NCBI GenBank assembly: GCA_963772845.1
Contig: CAVYYW010000009.1
Span: forward strand, 1 to 64,000
DNA length: 64,000 bases
From: CAVYYW01 sp963772845
GTDB taxonomy: Bacteria > Bacillota > Bacilli > Bacillales > Sporolactobacillaceae
Direction: 5' to 3'
The notes beneath the pieces were generated by a model. The model searched no databases. It saw nothing but the letters and a program-made list of their open reading frames with translations, and was not told where the DNA came from. A program made the position numbers and the translations under genes. Of this stretch, positions 7,809-16,837 are shown in pieces; position 1 is the first letter of the stretch; each line of letters starts with the position of its first letter.

Positions 7809-9791
7809 TCACTTCACGATCGACTTATAGCCGGAATACGTTGCAAGGAAATACGCCCCGTATACAATGATAATGATGCCCGCAGTAAGAAACGATGACA
7901 TCAGAACACTTGCCTTTCCTGCAACCTCCAGCGCACTGTTTACCACTTGAATACCGAAGATCGAGTGGATGATAGCCAAGGATAACGGCATCATAAAGTA
8001 AATGAGAATCTGCCTGAAGATCGACTTGTTGATGCTTCGATTCGTTACCCCGATCTTCTTCAGCATTGTGTATCTTTCCATATTATCGCTTGCCTCCGAA
8101 AGTTGTTGGAGGGAGAGAATCGCTGCGCTGGAAATTAAGAAAACGATCCCGAGGTAAATACCGATATAAACAACCATTGCTGAAGCGCCTGTGGCGTGTT
8201 CATAGACATCTGTTTTTGTCGTGCCAAGTAAATAAACCTGAGCCTTTGCCTTCGAATTTGAATCATTAAATGCTTGTATTTTTTTAAAAATCGCTTGATC
8301 CTTTGCTTTGGTTTGCCCATTGTATTGAATGTCCAGGACGCTCTCTGATTTCTGCAAGCCTGTGATCCCAGTATCTGGAACGACCGCTATGAGTGGCTCG
8401 TTGGCAAAAGAGGTTGTTGCCGTTGACAGAAGCTGGAACCCTTTAGAAGATACCTCATACGCATGGCCATTGATCGTTAATTTTTTTTGCTTAGCCGCCA
8501 TTCGTTTTAATGTTGGCTTTAAGACATCTTCGTTTGTCAGGAACAGCACCTTATTCTGACCAAGGGCTGCCGGCTGTTTGTTTTGCAACCGCATCAGTTC
8601 GTTGTATTTCGATTGCTTGATAACGGTCATCTGCCAATTCGGCAACAAATTCTTGGATTTACTGTCCGCATAATCGCCTAGAAATGACGTGAGCTGTATG
8701 TTCGATTGGTATTTATTGAATCTGACGTAATCACCGTATTGCTTCACGTCAAGCTTTCCGAACACCTCTGAATTCGGATGCTTTACATCCACATTATATG
8801 ACAGGGTTGCATCGTAAGGCGTCTTTAAATCCAAATTGTTTTCCAGACTGTTTTTCAATCCAAACCCGGTTGATAATACGCCGATTGTGAAGAAAAGCAT
8901 CAAACAAATAATCGTCATTGACACAAACGTTGAATTCACTTTACTGTTGATCTGCCTCAGCACAAACATGTTAATATCTTTGAAATAAAAGCGTTTGTTC
9001 TGCTTAAAAAGGTTGATAAGAAAGCCTGAAAGGGATAGAAAGAACAACAGCGTTCCTAGTGCCCCAATTCCGACAGAAACCCAAACCAGGTATATGCTTT
9101 TTAACAAACCGAACTTAAGCATGATGCCATATGCCGTTCCAAGGGTCAGTAAAGAAAAGGTGAAAACCGCAATTGAGGTTGAGGTTTTTCGAATTCTCAC
9201 TTTCTGATTTTTTCGGCTTGCTGTCAGCAGATCAATCAGCTTATACCGGTTAATGATCACCACATTAAATAACATGACCACGAGATAAATGATCCCGAAA
9301 TAGAGGATTGTCTTGACCATTGCGTCCATTGAAAAAACAAAGTGATAGGCTTTCATATCAACCTGGAACATCGCAGCTGTCAGAATAGAGAGCCCTTGGG
9401 ACAGAAGAGAACCGAGCGCTAATCCAGCAGCTAGAGAAATGATTCCGATCAGAAGCGTTTCCAAGATCAATATTCTCGAAATGTTATACTTGCTCATCCC
9501 GAGCGTCATGTACATACCGAGTTCTTTTTTGCGGCGTCTTATCAGAAAACTATTCGCAAAGATGATCAGAAACGCCAGCACCACTGAGATAAAGACAGAA
9601 ACAACCGCAATGATCCTGACTAGCTCCTTCACGATTTCTTTTTGGCTGCTGGACAGGTCCAGCATTGCCTGTTGTGCGGATAAAGAGTTGAAGCTATAGA
9701 ACACACAAACCGCGAAAGTGATCGTAATAAAATAAATGGCATAATCCTTTATGCTTCGTTTAACATTGCGCAGCGATAGTTTAAAATACAT
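7809..9791 (-). CDS. bceB: BceB-type ABC transporter permease
   Basis: A 660-aa permease of the peptide-detoxification (BceAB) type. It has an N-terminal membrane helix, three helices at about residues 55-180 within an FtsX-like fold, further pairs at about 200-300, a large extracytoplasmic domain of about 200 residues at about 320-530 that is the family hallmark, and three C-terminal helices after FtsX-type SEASDNMERYTMLKKIGV. With BceA it frees cell-wall lipid targets from antimicrobial peptides such as bacitracin, and it serves as the actual sensor for the BceS kinase. Its start overlaps the bceA stop by 11 bases, indicating coupling. The peptide recognised cannot be predicted. Confidence 0.93.
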   Translation of the reverse strand: MYFKLSLRNVKRSIKDYAIYFITITFAVCVFYSFNSLSAQQAMLDLSSSQKEIVKELVRIIAVVSVFISVVLAFLIIFANSFLIRRRKKELGMYMTLGMSKYNISRILILETLLIGIISLAAGLALGSLLSQGLSILTAAMFQVDMKAYHFVFSMDAMVKTILYFGIIYLVVMLFNVVIINRYKLIDLLTASRKNQKVRIRKTSTSIAVFTFSLLTLGTAYGIMLKFGLLKSIYLVWVSVGIGALGTLLFFLSLSGFLINLFKQNKRFYFKDINMFVLRQINSKVNSTFVSMTIICLMLFFTIGVLSTGFGLKNSLENNLDLKTPYDATLSYNVDVKHPNSEVFGKLDVKQYGDYVRFNKYQSNIQLTSFLGDYADSKSKNLLPNWQMTVIKQSKYNELMRLQNKQPAALGQNKVLFLTNEDVLKPTLKRMAAKQKKLTINGHAYEVSSKGFQLLSTATTSFANEPLIAVVPDTGITGLQKSESVLDIQYNGQTKAKDQAIFKKIQAFNDSNSKAKAQVYLLGTTKTDVYEHATGASAMVVYIGIYLGIVFLISSAAILSLQQLSEASDNMERYTMLKKIGVTNRSINKSIFRQILIYFMMPLSLAIIHSIFGIQVVNSALEVAGKASVLMSSFLTAGIIIIVYGAYFLATYSGYKSIVK

Positions 9792-10548
9792 TCGTCGTAT
9801 CGCCTCCGAGCAGTGTTACGACTTCAATAATTCGATTAAAAAATTCCTTCCTCGTATCATTTCCGCGAACAATTTCATTGAACACTTTGCCATCTTTTAT
9901 GAACAAAATCCGCTTGGCATAGCTTGCTGTAAACGCGTCATGCGTGACCATTAAAATCGTCGTATTAAGGTCTTCATTTAATTTCTCGAGTGATTCCAGC
10001 AGCAATCGTGATGAATTTGAATCAAGTGCGCCTGTTGGTTCATCCGCTAGCACAAGGGATGGATTCGTGACGATGGCTCTTGCCGACGCCACGCGTTGTT
10101 TTTGTCCCCCTGACATTTCATAAGGAAATTTCGGCAGCACCTCAGTAATACCAAGCTTCTCAGCTACTTTTTCAACGAATTGTGTAATTTGATCAGCCTT
10201 CTGCCCCTGAATCGTCAGAGCTAATGCAATATTTTCAAAGGCCGTTAACGTGTCTAATAGGTTGAAATCCTGAAAAATAAAGCCCAGTTCATCACGGCGG
10301 AATTTCTCAAGCTTATTCGATTTAAGCGTCGTGATATCCTGATTGTTTATGACGATATTGCCCGTCGTGACGCGGTCAATCGTTGAAATACAATTCAACA
10401 GCGTCGTTTTCCCGCTCCCCGATGGACCCATTATCCCCACAAATTCACCCTTATCCACTTGAAACGATAAATCATCAATCGCTTTCGAGATGTTTCCCTT
10501 GTTCCCGAAATATTTCTCTATGTGTTCCACATTCAAAATCTGCGCCAT
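9781..10548 (-). CDS. bceA: BceA-type ABC transporter ATP-binding protein
   Basis: A 255-aa ABC ATPase of the MacB/LolD-like group. The Walker A motif is GPSGSGKTT at about residue 40, the signature is MSGGQKQRVASARAI at about 145, and Walker B is LVLADEPTGALD with the following H-loop MVTHD. It powers BceB. ATG 10548 is preferred because AAAGGAG lies nine bases upstream; the in-frame ATG at 10557 would sit directly on that ribosome site. The 150-bp gap upstream, after bceS, holds a probable regulator site, so bceAB is likely a separate inducible unit, as in other Bacillus species. Confidence 0.94.
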   Translation of the reverse strand: MAQILNVEHIEKYFGNKGNISKAIDDLSFQVDKGEFVGIMGPSGSGKTTLLNCISTIDRVTTGNIVINNQDITTLKSNKLEKFRRDELGFIFQDFNLLDTLTAFENIALALTIQGQKADQITQFVEKVAEKLGITEVLPKFPYEMSGGQKQRVASARAIVTNPSLVLADEPTGALDSNSSRLLLESLEKLNEDLNTTILMVTHDAFTASYAKRILFIKDGKVFNEIVRGNDTRKEFFNRIIEVVTLLGGDTTNVF

Positions 10549-10635
10549 TTCGATCATCTCCTTTGCTCTTCGTCTGCTACCTACACTTTACACTCGCCCC
10601 CCAGCCAGCTCCTATTGCATTGGATTTCATTAATC

Positions 10636-10649
10636 TTACAGTATTGAAA
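10636..10649. promoter_or_regulatory. Probable BceR operator upstream of bceA
   Basis: TTACAGTATTGAAA fits the TnACA-N4-TGTAA pattern I recall for BceR-type regulators, with one mismatch in the right half. It lies 88 bp upstream of the bceA start in the bceS-bceA gap, where such sites are expected. The motif is from memory and unverified. Confidence 0.5.
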
Positions 10650-10698
10650 GGTTTCTTTAATAAATCAGAAGATCCTATAAAAAAAGAACCGTAAGCCT

Positions 10699-11709
10699 TT
10701 ACGATTCCAACAGCAACAATTTACTCTTCGGAAAAATAAGCTGAACCGTCGTTCCCTTTCCCTTTTCCGAATCAATGTGCATCCCAATATGCAATTTGTC
10801 TGCAAGTTTTTTACATAGATATAATCCTATCCCGGTTGACCTTCTGTACACTCGCCCATTCTCCCCGGTAAATCCCTTTTCAAAGACGCGTGAGAGATCT
10901 CGTTCATCAATACCCACACCATTATCCTGAATGCTTAGAACGATATTGTTGTTATGTACCTTTGTATAGATGTTCATTTCGCTCTGTTCCTTTACACAAT
11001 AGTTGATCGCATTAACGACAAGTTGATTTAGAATGAATTCAAGCCACTTCATGTCGCTGTAGACGATCTCCTCCATGTCTGCCATGTGAAGTTTAATTTT
11101 CTTATAAATAAAGTCCTTCGCATTTCTCTGAATCACTTTATTCACAGCATCCTTAATCGGAAACTCACGAATAATGTAATCCTTACTCACATCGCTGCTT
11201 CTCGCATAATAGAGCACCTGTTCAACTAGTTCTTCAATCTTTTTCAACTCGTCTTGCAGCCCTTGATCACTTCTCTTATTCTCAAGTGTGAGCTTTGCAG
11301 AGGCAATGGGTGTCTTAATCTCGTGCACCCAGGTTTCTATGTATTCCCGATAAGCGAGCTGCTCGCGTTTATGAAAATTCACATGCTCATGCATCTGCTT
11401 ATTTGCACCAGCCAGTACGTCAAAGACCATTCTTCCTTCAAGAAAATTGGGTTCTTTAATTAGCTCAGGAAGAAGATACTTTTTGTCCAATGCCTCATGA
11501 TTTTTCCTTAATGACAGATAAAAGGTGCGCTTTTTCAAGAAATCAAGGATATAAGAGAGCAACAAGGGAATAAACCAGGCACCGCTCATCATGGCAACCA
11601 TCGTTGGACTCACATTAATTTTCAACAAAATAATGCTGATCAGAAACCAGAGAATGACATTTGCCGATAAAAAAACCGCTTTTTCCTTTAAATAAGCGCG
11701 AATCGTCAT
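10699..11709 (-). CDS. bceS: BceS-type intramembrane-sensing histidine kinase
   Basis: A 336-aa kinase with two closely spaced membrane helices at about residues 12-60 and almost no outer loop, the layout of kinases that sense through their BceB transporter. The phospho-acceptor lies in YIETWVHEIKTPIASAKL (His near residue 130), the N-box in QLVVNAINYC, and ATP-binding glycines in IQDNGVGI and RRSTGIGLYLCKKLAD. The start codon overlaps the bceR stop (ATGA), so the two are coupled. It should phosphorylate BceR and thereby raise bceAB expression during peptide attack. Confidence 0.93.
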   Translation of the reverse strand: MTIRAYLKEKAVFLSANVILWFLISIILLKINVSPTMVAMMSGAWFIPLLLSYILDFLKKRTFYLSLRKNHEALDKKYLLPELIKEPNFLEGRMVFDVLAGANKQMHEHVNFHKREQLAYREYIETWVHEIKTPIASAKLTLENKRSDQGLQDELKKIEELVEQVLYYARSSDVSKDYIIREFPIKDAVNKVIQRNAKDFIYKKIKLHMADMEEIVYSDMKWLEFILNQLVVNAINYCVKEQSEMNIYTKVHNNNIVLSIQDNGVGIDERDLSRVFEKGFTGENGRVYRRSTGIGLYLCKKLADKLHIGMHIDSEKGKGTTVQLIFPKSKLLLLES

Positions 11710-12377
11710 GGCAAGCGATACCCCAGTCCTCTTCTCGTTTCGATCGGATCCTTCATTCCCATCCCCTCTATTTTCTTGCGCAATCGTGTGACATTGACAG
11801 ACAGCGTGTTGTCATCAACATATAGCTCAGATGACCACAAATATTCCATCAGTTGCTCACGCGAAACGATCTTACCCTGATGCTGAATTAAATAATGCAG
11901 AATCTTTAACTCATTCTTTGTTAGCAGTTGTTCATCCTCTTGGTATACCATACTGCCATGGGCGAGATTTAACTGCAAAGGCCCGTAGATCAGCACATTA
12001 TCATCCCGTTTATAGGCACGCTTCAAGACCGCTTCAATTCGCGCGACTAGAATTTGAAGATGATAGGGCTTCGTCACAAAATCGTCTGCCCCTAGGTTCA
12101 TGCTCATTAATTCGTCCATTTCATGATCGCGGCTTGTGACGACAATAATCGGCACATCTGACTGTTTCCGAATTTCACGGCATAATGAATACCCATCCAG
12201 ATATGGAAGGTTAATATCTAATAGAATCAGATGCGGATCGGCTTCCTGGACAGAAGGCAAAACATTCTTGAAGTCCGTTATGAGTTGAACATCATAACCA
12301 ACATTTCTGAGATACTCACCTAGTTCCTCTCGTATCCGTTCAGCATCTTCAATGATTAATAGGTTAAAATTGTTCAT
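11706..12377 (-). CDS. bceR: BceR-type OmpR-family response regulator
   Basis: A 223-aa regulator. The receiver domain begins LLIIEDAERIREEL, with the acidic pocket at the ED pair, the phospho-acceptor Asp in LILLDINLPYLDGY (about residue 52) and the conserved Lys in DDFVTKPYH. The C-terminal winged helix includes LTKNELKILHYLIQHQGKIVSREQL and VNVTRLRKKIEG. ATG 12377 is chosen because GGAGTGGAAGG precedes it and the protein then starts right at the receiver domain; the frame is open for 29 more codons upstream. It activates bceAB and is translationally coupled to bceS. Confidence 0.93.
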   Translation of the reverse strand: MNNFNLLIIEDAERIREELGEYLRNVGYDVQLITDFKNVLPSVQEADPHLILLDINLPYLDGYSLCREIRKQSDVPIIVVTSRDHEMDELMSMNLGADDFVTKPYHLQILVARIEAVLKRAYKRDDNVLIYGPLQLNLAHGSMVYQEDEQLLTKNELKILHYLIQHQGKIVSREQLMEYLWSSELYVDDNTLSVNVTRLRKKIEGMGMKDPIETRRGLGYRLP

Positions 12378-12560
12378 CCTTCCACTCCTCAAGCAATGTG
12401 CTGCATCCCTTAACTTAATAGCAATTATTTCAAATCCCTGACGTTTGTGCAATTGCTTATTCACACTTTCCGATTACACTGCATCAAAAAGAGAAAAGGC
12501 GCAATCCCTTAACTTGGAATTACGTCCCTTAATGTAGAAGAGGAATCAATATTAAAGCAC

Positions 12561-12983
12561 TTATTTGACCAGGGAAGCGCTCAAATCAACACCATGCTCC
12601 ATGTATCCTTTTAAACACGTCAACATGTAGACCCAACCCTCTTTGTTATCGATCATTTGGCTGATTAAATTTTCATCATCCTCGTTAAATCCTTCTTCGT
12701 TGACTTCCACGATTGTACTGTCATTATCTGATTCGGATAAGGTGATTGTTACAAGATGATCGATCGCCCACTCGAAGACTATCTTTTTATTTTGTTGAAT
12801 TTCTTTTACGTTTATTTCTACCTGCGCATTGTATTCATCATAACTTAATGTCACAGCCGCTCCTTCTTCCCATCGTTCAGAGCTTGAAGAAAACCAAAAA
12901 TGACCGATTTTCTCTGGGTCAACAAAAGCTTCAAATATTTCATTAGCAGGTTTCGCTATTTTCATTTTCGTAAGGTTATTCAT
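12561..12983 (-). CDS. SRPBCC (AHSA1-like) domain protein
   Basis: A 140-aa protein with the START/AHSA1-like fold: KIAKPANEIFEAFVDPEKIGHFWF at the N-terminus, a central beta region, and the final helix MIDNKEGWVYMLTCLKGYMEHG. Members bind hydrophobic ligands or act as stress-related accessory proteins; the specific role here is unknown. It stands alone between bceR and an SDR fragment. The start at 12983 gives the full N-terminal strand of the fold. Confidence 0.85.
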   Translation of the reverse strand: MNNLTKMKIAKPANEIFEAFVDPEKIGHFWFSSSSERWEEGAAVTLSYDEYNAQVEINVKEIQQNKKIVFEWAIDHLVTITLSESDNDSTIVEVNEEGFNEDDENLISQMIDNKEGWVYMLTCLKGYMEHGVDLSASLVK

Positions 12984-13074
12984 TTACGATCCACTCATTT
13001 CGTTTTATTTTAGGTCAGATTGTTCTGCCATTCTGACGGACGTTTAAATCATTATGAAACAACACAATATCAAA

Positions 13075-13260
13075 TCAAAGCTTACCGTTAATAAATTGAG
13101 ACGACCCTTCAAATGGTTGAGGCTGAGTTCCATCACTATTGGTAAAGCCATATTTTCTCGCTAGTTCAGTTACCATTATTGTGTTGCCAGAAAACTTAGA
13201 TACCGTGGTGTCTGTTGCTAATGCCACAACCGCACGACCTACATACGATGTGGTTTCCGT
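13075..13260 (-). pseudogene. C-terminal fragment of a short-chain dehydrogenase
   Basis: Reading the minus strand from a stop at about 13261 to the stop at 13075 gives about 61 residues containing SYVGRAVVALATDTTVSKFSG and ELARKYGFTNSDG, which match the C-terminal end of SDR-family oxidoreductases. The Rossmann fold, the catalytic Tyr-Lys and any start codon are missing. It is a remnant left after deletion, next to the permease genes. Confidence 0.75.
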
Positions 13261-13303
13261 AGGACTGTGCCTTGGACCTCAAACTTTATTGCGAGAGTAT
13301 AAA

Positions 13304-14389
13304 TTAGCCACTTTCTTTCTTCAATCTGCCTGGCTCAAGTTCAAATGCATTTGGGTCATCAGCTTGGATTGCAGGTCTTGAAGTGGGGGTTCTGCCAACA
13401 TGTTTTTGCACTGGATGATAATTCGTGAAGACATCTTTCATTTTTTCAAGCATGGTATTCAGAACCAAAATAACCAAGGTAAACATAATGATAGGTGCGA
13501 GTGGTATCCATGGCGTTGCATTGATGTTTGCGAAAGTGCTCCCAATAATGCTTGACCATTCGAAAGTCAGGGGATCGATCGTTGTTTTTTCAGCATGATA
13601 AATGACAACTTTTGTCCCCCCAAAAAAGAGCATCAGGACCCCCAGATGCATAATGATCAAAAGAGCTTGAACTAATTGTTGCAGGAAAATGATCAACAGC
13701 TTTGGAAACAGGTGCGGTATAAGGTGTTTTTTTAAAAGTTGCCAACGGTTGCTGCCAAGTGTCCGAGCTGACATGATAAATTCATTCCGCATAATTAATT
13801 GCGTTTCATTGCCAATTAAACGACTGACCGTTGGGAGAGCGATGACCGTTAAGATAATAGCTTCGAAGATAATAGTCGTGGATATTCCAAAATTAGGAGG
13901 CAAACCTTGTTGGGATCCCGCATACTCAATCGATTTATGGAAGTTCACAACCCGATCCGTATCATTAATGACCGGCTGTAAAATGAAGTAGACTAACAAA
14001 GCCACCGGAACAGTCTGCAGTGCCTGAAAAACATCGGACGGCGTCGATTTGATTTTTAATCCATAAAGCGCGCGTGTGATGCCAAATAATGCCCCGATAC
14101 TTACTCTAAAAATAGCGACGCACAAGGCAAACAGAGTGGTATACTTTGCTCCATCAATCAGGACATACAAAATATTGTCCCCGGCATCATTTGTACCGAG
14201 GGGAAAGCGCATGGAGGGGGGAAACGGCGCCCGCCCGAGCAGATTTTTATGCTGGTCAAAAAGTATGGTTGTTCTTAACGTTAGATGATTCTTCAAAACA
14301 AATGTATACAAAAAACTAATGGCTATCAAAAGAAAGAAAAATAGAGTACCAAGCATGATTGTTTTACTTTTTAATAGCTGCCTTATCAT
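13304..14389 (-). CDS. Oligopeptide-type ABC transporter permease (DppC-like)
   Basis: A 361-aa binding-protein-dependent permease. An N-terminal helix at about residues 12-34 is followed by the family signature FPLGTNDAGDNILY, then five more helices. The EAA loop that docks the ATPase is visible as MSARTLGSNRWQLLKKHLIP at about residue 215. Its start lies one base from the stop of the upstream DppB-like gene, so the two are cotranscribed. Neither ATPase nor an SBP_bac_5-type binding protein lies nearby, so this pair either uses a shared ATPase or does something other than import. Length is slightly above the family norm. Confidence 0.85.
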   Translation of the reverse strand: MIRQLLKSKTIMLGTLFFFLLIAISFLYTFVLKNHLTLRTTILFDQHKNLLGRAPFPPSMRFPLGTNDAGDNILYVLIDGAKYTTLFALCVAIFRVSIGALFGITRALYGLKIKSTPSDVFQALQTVPVALLVYFILQPVINDTDRVVNFHKSIEYAGSQQGLPPNFGISTTIIFEAIILTVIALPTVSRLIGNETQLIMRNEFIMSARTLGSNRWQLLKKHLIPHLFPKLLIIFLQQLVQALLIIMHLGVLMLFFGGTKVVIYHAEKTTIDPLTFEWSSIIGSTFANINATPWIPLAPIIMFTLVILVLNTMLEKMKDVFTNYHPVQKHVGRTPTSRPAIQADDPNAFELEPGRLKKESG

Positions 14390-14390
14390 G

Positions 14391-15260
14391 TCAACTTTCC
14401 ACCTCCTGCCCTGTTAATTTGGAAATGATCCATTCACACACTGCCAAAAATACATAAATTGGAACAAAGAGCATGATAAAAGTCAAGGCAAGGATTTCAG
14501 GCTCGTAAAAGTTTAGTGCAAACTGTGTAATGCCATAAATATTGAAAATATATTCAAGCATAAATAAATTAGACAACATCAGCCACATGATCGAACGGGC
14601 ATTATTAAAAACACTGATCAAAGAATTTCGCATAACATGCTTGTATATCAGCACCTGCTTGGATATTCCTTTACTTTTGGCCAGCTCGACATAAGGTTTA
14701 CTCAGCTCGTCCTCCATATTAATGAGCATGACACGAATGAAAAACATTGTGGGAATAATTGAAAGGCAAAGAATCGGCATAGTATAGGCATATTCTTGAT
14801 TGGCTGCAGCCACTTGCATGATAAGGACATGCGTTTTTTGATAGATAAAGATGGTACCTAACTGGAACAATACAATAATGAAAACGTCTGGCAGTGATTC
14901 AAAAAGGAACACGAAATACCTTATGACTTTCATTTCCCGCTTTTTCAAAAAGATAATAAAATATGATAATATCAAAGCCAGAAAGAATGAGAGAACCAGG
15001 GCTCCAAAATAAATTTCAAGCGAATAGAAATACGGTGAGAATATGTCTGGAAACACCATCCGCTGTGTTAACGTGACCGGATTTGTATAATACATCTGCC
15101 ATGGTTGCAATAACTCAACTATAATTGTTAGAACTTGATTGATATAGCTAGAAATATTGATAGACACACCTTTAAACAGACCCGGTGTTGCACTGATTGC
15201 CAACACCCCTAGCAGCATCCATAAAAAACGGCTCACCAGCTTTAGTGCCATCGGCTCCAC
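14391..15260 (-). CDS. Oligopeptide-type ABC transporter permease (DppB-like)
   Basis: A 289-aa permease with an N-terminal helix, an outer segment of about 60 residues, then about five helices. The EAA loop is seen in YVELAKSKGISKQVLIYKHV (about residue 190), with the following MRNSLISVF typical of DppB/OppB proteins. It pairs with the DppC-like permease directly downstream. Compared with usual DppB proteins of about 305-330 residues it is short, and the canonical N-terminal signature is weak. Substrate unknown; a transported small peptide or nickel chelate would be the family guess. Confidence 0.83.
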   Translation of the reverse strand: MEPMALKLVSRFLWMLLGVLAISATPGLFKGVSINISSYINQVLTIIVELLQPWQMYYTNPVTLTQRMVFPDIFSPYFYSLEIYFGALVLSFFLALILSYFIIFLKKREMKVIRYFVFLFESLPDVFIIVLFQLGTIFIYQKTHVLIMQVAAANQEYAYTMPILCLSIIPTMFFIRVMLINMEDELSKPYVELAKSKGISKQVLIYKHVMRNSLISVFNNARSIMWLMLSNLFMLEYIFNIYGITQFALNFYEPEILALTFIMLFVPIYVFLAVCEWIISKLTGQEVES

Positions 15261-15369
15261 CTTCTTCTATTAATTTATATTTCTTAATAAATAAGTTGAA
15301 TGGCTTTGAATAGCACTGCTTAACAAAGTATGGATGAAACAATTTAGCGGATTTTTCACTATTAAATAT

Positions 15370-16113
15370 TTATTTAGATTTACTCGTTTCAATTGTTCCG
15401 CCAGTTCCTTTTAAATAATAACCGTCGTCTTTTTTAATGTAAAAATAATCTACTTTGTGAGACCTAGACTTATCATCTTTGAATTGGAGGACAGACATTG
15501 AATAAATCCCGGCACCAAGTGATAAATTCTCTTTCTTGATTTTAAAATCATTAATGCTTTTTTTGTTTAATTTATATTTGTGAGCAAATTTAATTTCTTC
15601 TTGACTAGGTAAAAGTGCACTCCCAGGTTTTTTATCCATAGAAAGATCATTAAACCAATCCTTGTCTTCATTATGTATAAGGATTTCTGCATAGCTTCTC
15701 ATTGCTTCAGTAGAGGTGGAATTACCCATCAAAGTTCCTGAAAAAGAACCGGCGTATTGATAAACATCATTGGTATTTTTTATAAAAACCAGCCTCCATT
15801 TATCCTTTACATTTTTTCGATCAGTGAATGATACAAAGATGGTTTCTTTGTCTTTAGGGTCAGGTTTGTATGTAAAATGTTTTGGGTCCATCCCAACAAT
15901 ATGACGTATTTTGGCGATGTCCATGATTTTATCTGCTGGCATGCTTTGATTTTTGTAGATTACTTGATTAAGCTCAACTGTGTCGCCTGAAGTCATCGCA
16001 TCAACAAAATCTTTTGCAGAGCTTAATGGGTTATGAGGGTTAACCACTTTTGTTTTAAAGGGAAAAGAACAAGCTGATAAACAAAAACAGATAGAAGTAA
16101 GCATAAGCAACAT
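15370..16113 (-). CDS. Lipoprotein of unknown function, signal peptide frame in doubt
   Basis: A 247-aa protein with a hydrophobic start and a lipobox LSAC, so it should be lipid-anchored outside the membrane. The rest is a soluble domain of about 230 residues that I do not recognise, with a DUF-like alternation of strands. The ATG at 16113 has no ribosome site. A better start exists at ATG 16127 behind CGGAGGAATAT, but it is out of frame by one base; adding one T to a T5 run (A5 at 16114-16118 on the plus strand) would give MKVFF-MLLMLTSICFCLSAC, a perfect lipoprotein signal. The gene may therefore be frameshifted, phase-variable or mis-sequenced. It lies upstream of the orphan permeases. 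Confidence 0.65.
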   Translation of the reverse strand: MLLMLTSICFCLSACSFPFKTKVVNPHNPLSSAKDFVDAMTSGDTVELNQVIYKNQSMPADKIMDIAKIRHIVGMDPKHFTYKPDPKDKETIFVSFTDRKNVKDKWRLVFIKNTNDVYQYAGSFSGTLMGNSTSTEAMRSYAEILIHNEDKDWFNDLSMDKKPGSALLPSQEEIKFAHKYKLNKKSINDFKIKKENLSLGAGIYSMSVLQFKDDKSRSHKVDYFYIKKDDGYYLKGTGGTIETSKSK

Positions 16114-16139
16114 AAAAATACTTTCATATATTCCTCCGT

Positions 16140-16534
16140 TTTTAATAATTTTGTTGTTGTTTTATACTTGATAAATGCTTATTAGCGAGATCTTTCTTTA
16201 TATTTCCAATGGTATTTGCATCATAAATTCCTATGATTTCATTACAATTGTTAATTAATATAAGAATTGTAATAAACTAAATGTACTGAGTATAACTACG
16301 TAAAACATATTGCGCCCATTCTTTCCAAATAAAAAGAAAAAAGGAAATTTTATCATTATTTAATTATTCACATAAATATAACAAAAAACAAGATTTTTTT
16401 TATTTACACAAAAATGCAATGAAGATATGCATTGTAAATTATTAAAGCCTTTCACAAAGCCCATTCTCTTGCTGTGTTCCATGTTTCGTCGCTCATTGCC
16501 CTTGTTGTACAAATCCCTTGGATTCCAAAATTTC
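16140..16534. other. AT-rich gap without a recognisable gene
   Basis: About 395 bp of AT-rich DNA upstream of the lipoprotein gene. It should hold the lipoprotein promoter. I see no convincing coding frame and no strong hairpin. Confidence 0.5.
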
Positions 16535-16745
16535 TTCCCAACTATTTAGAATCTCCTGAACCCTCTTTGCAATACAAAAACCTATGGCTACCTTAGCAGC
16601 TGAAGCAAGTAGAACTGGCATTTTATCATTGTACGTTAAGATGTTTTCCTGATTGCAGGTTGAATATATTACCAGTCAAACTTCACCAGAATCTATCTCC
16701 TTTATTTTCTTTAAGACCTTTTGCATTTCTTGAGTAATTTCACAA
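16535..16745 (-). pseudogene. Fragment of a beta-lactamase-like gene
   Basis: This stretch is a diverged duplicate of 18290-18480, the N-terminal part of the beta-lactamase-like gene upstream: long identical runs such as ACAAAAACCTATGGCTACCT and CATTTTATCATTGTACGTTA are shared. It has only the segment around the SxxK motif (now S-x-x-K in LLASAAKVAIG) and no complete frame. A second short shared run (CGAACCAGCAATATC) also occurs at 17655, so the surrounding DNA was duplicated in pieces. Confidence 0.75.
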
Positions 16746-16837
16746 TCGAGCGAACCAGCAATATCAATGAATGAGAAGTAAAACGGATCGTCATACACCA
16801 CCATTCATATAAAATCTACAGGAAATATTTCCCACTT

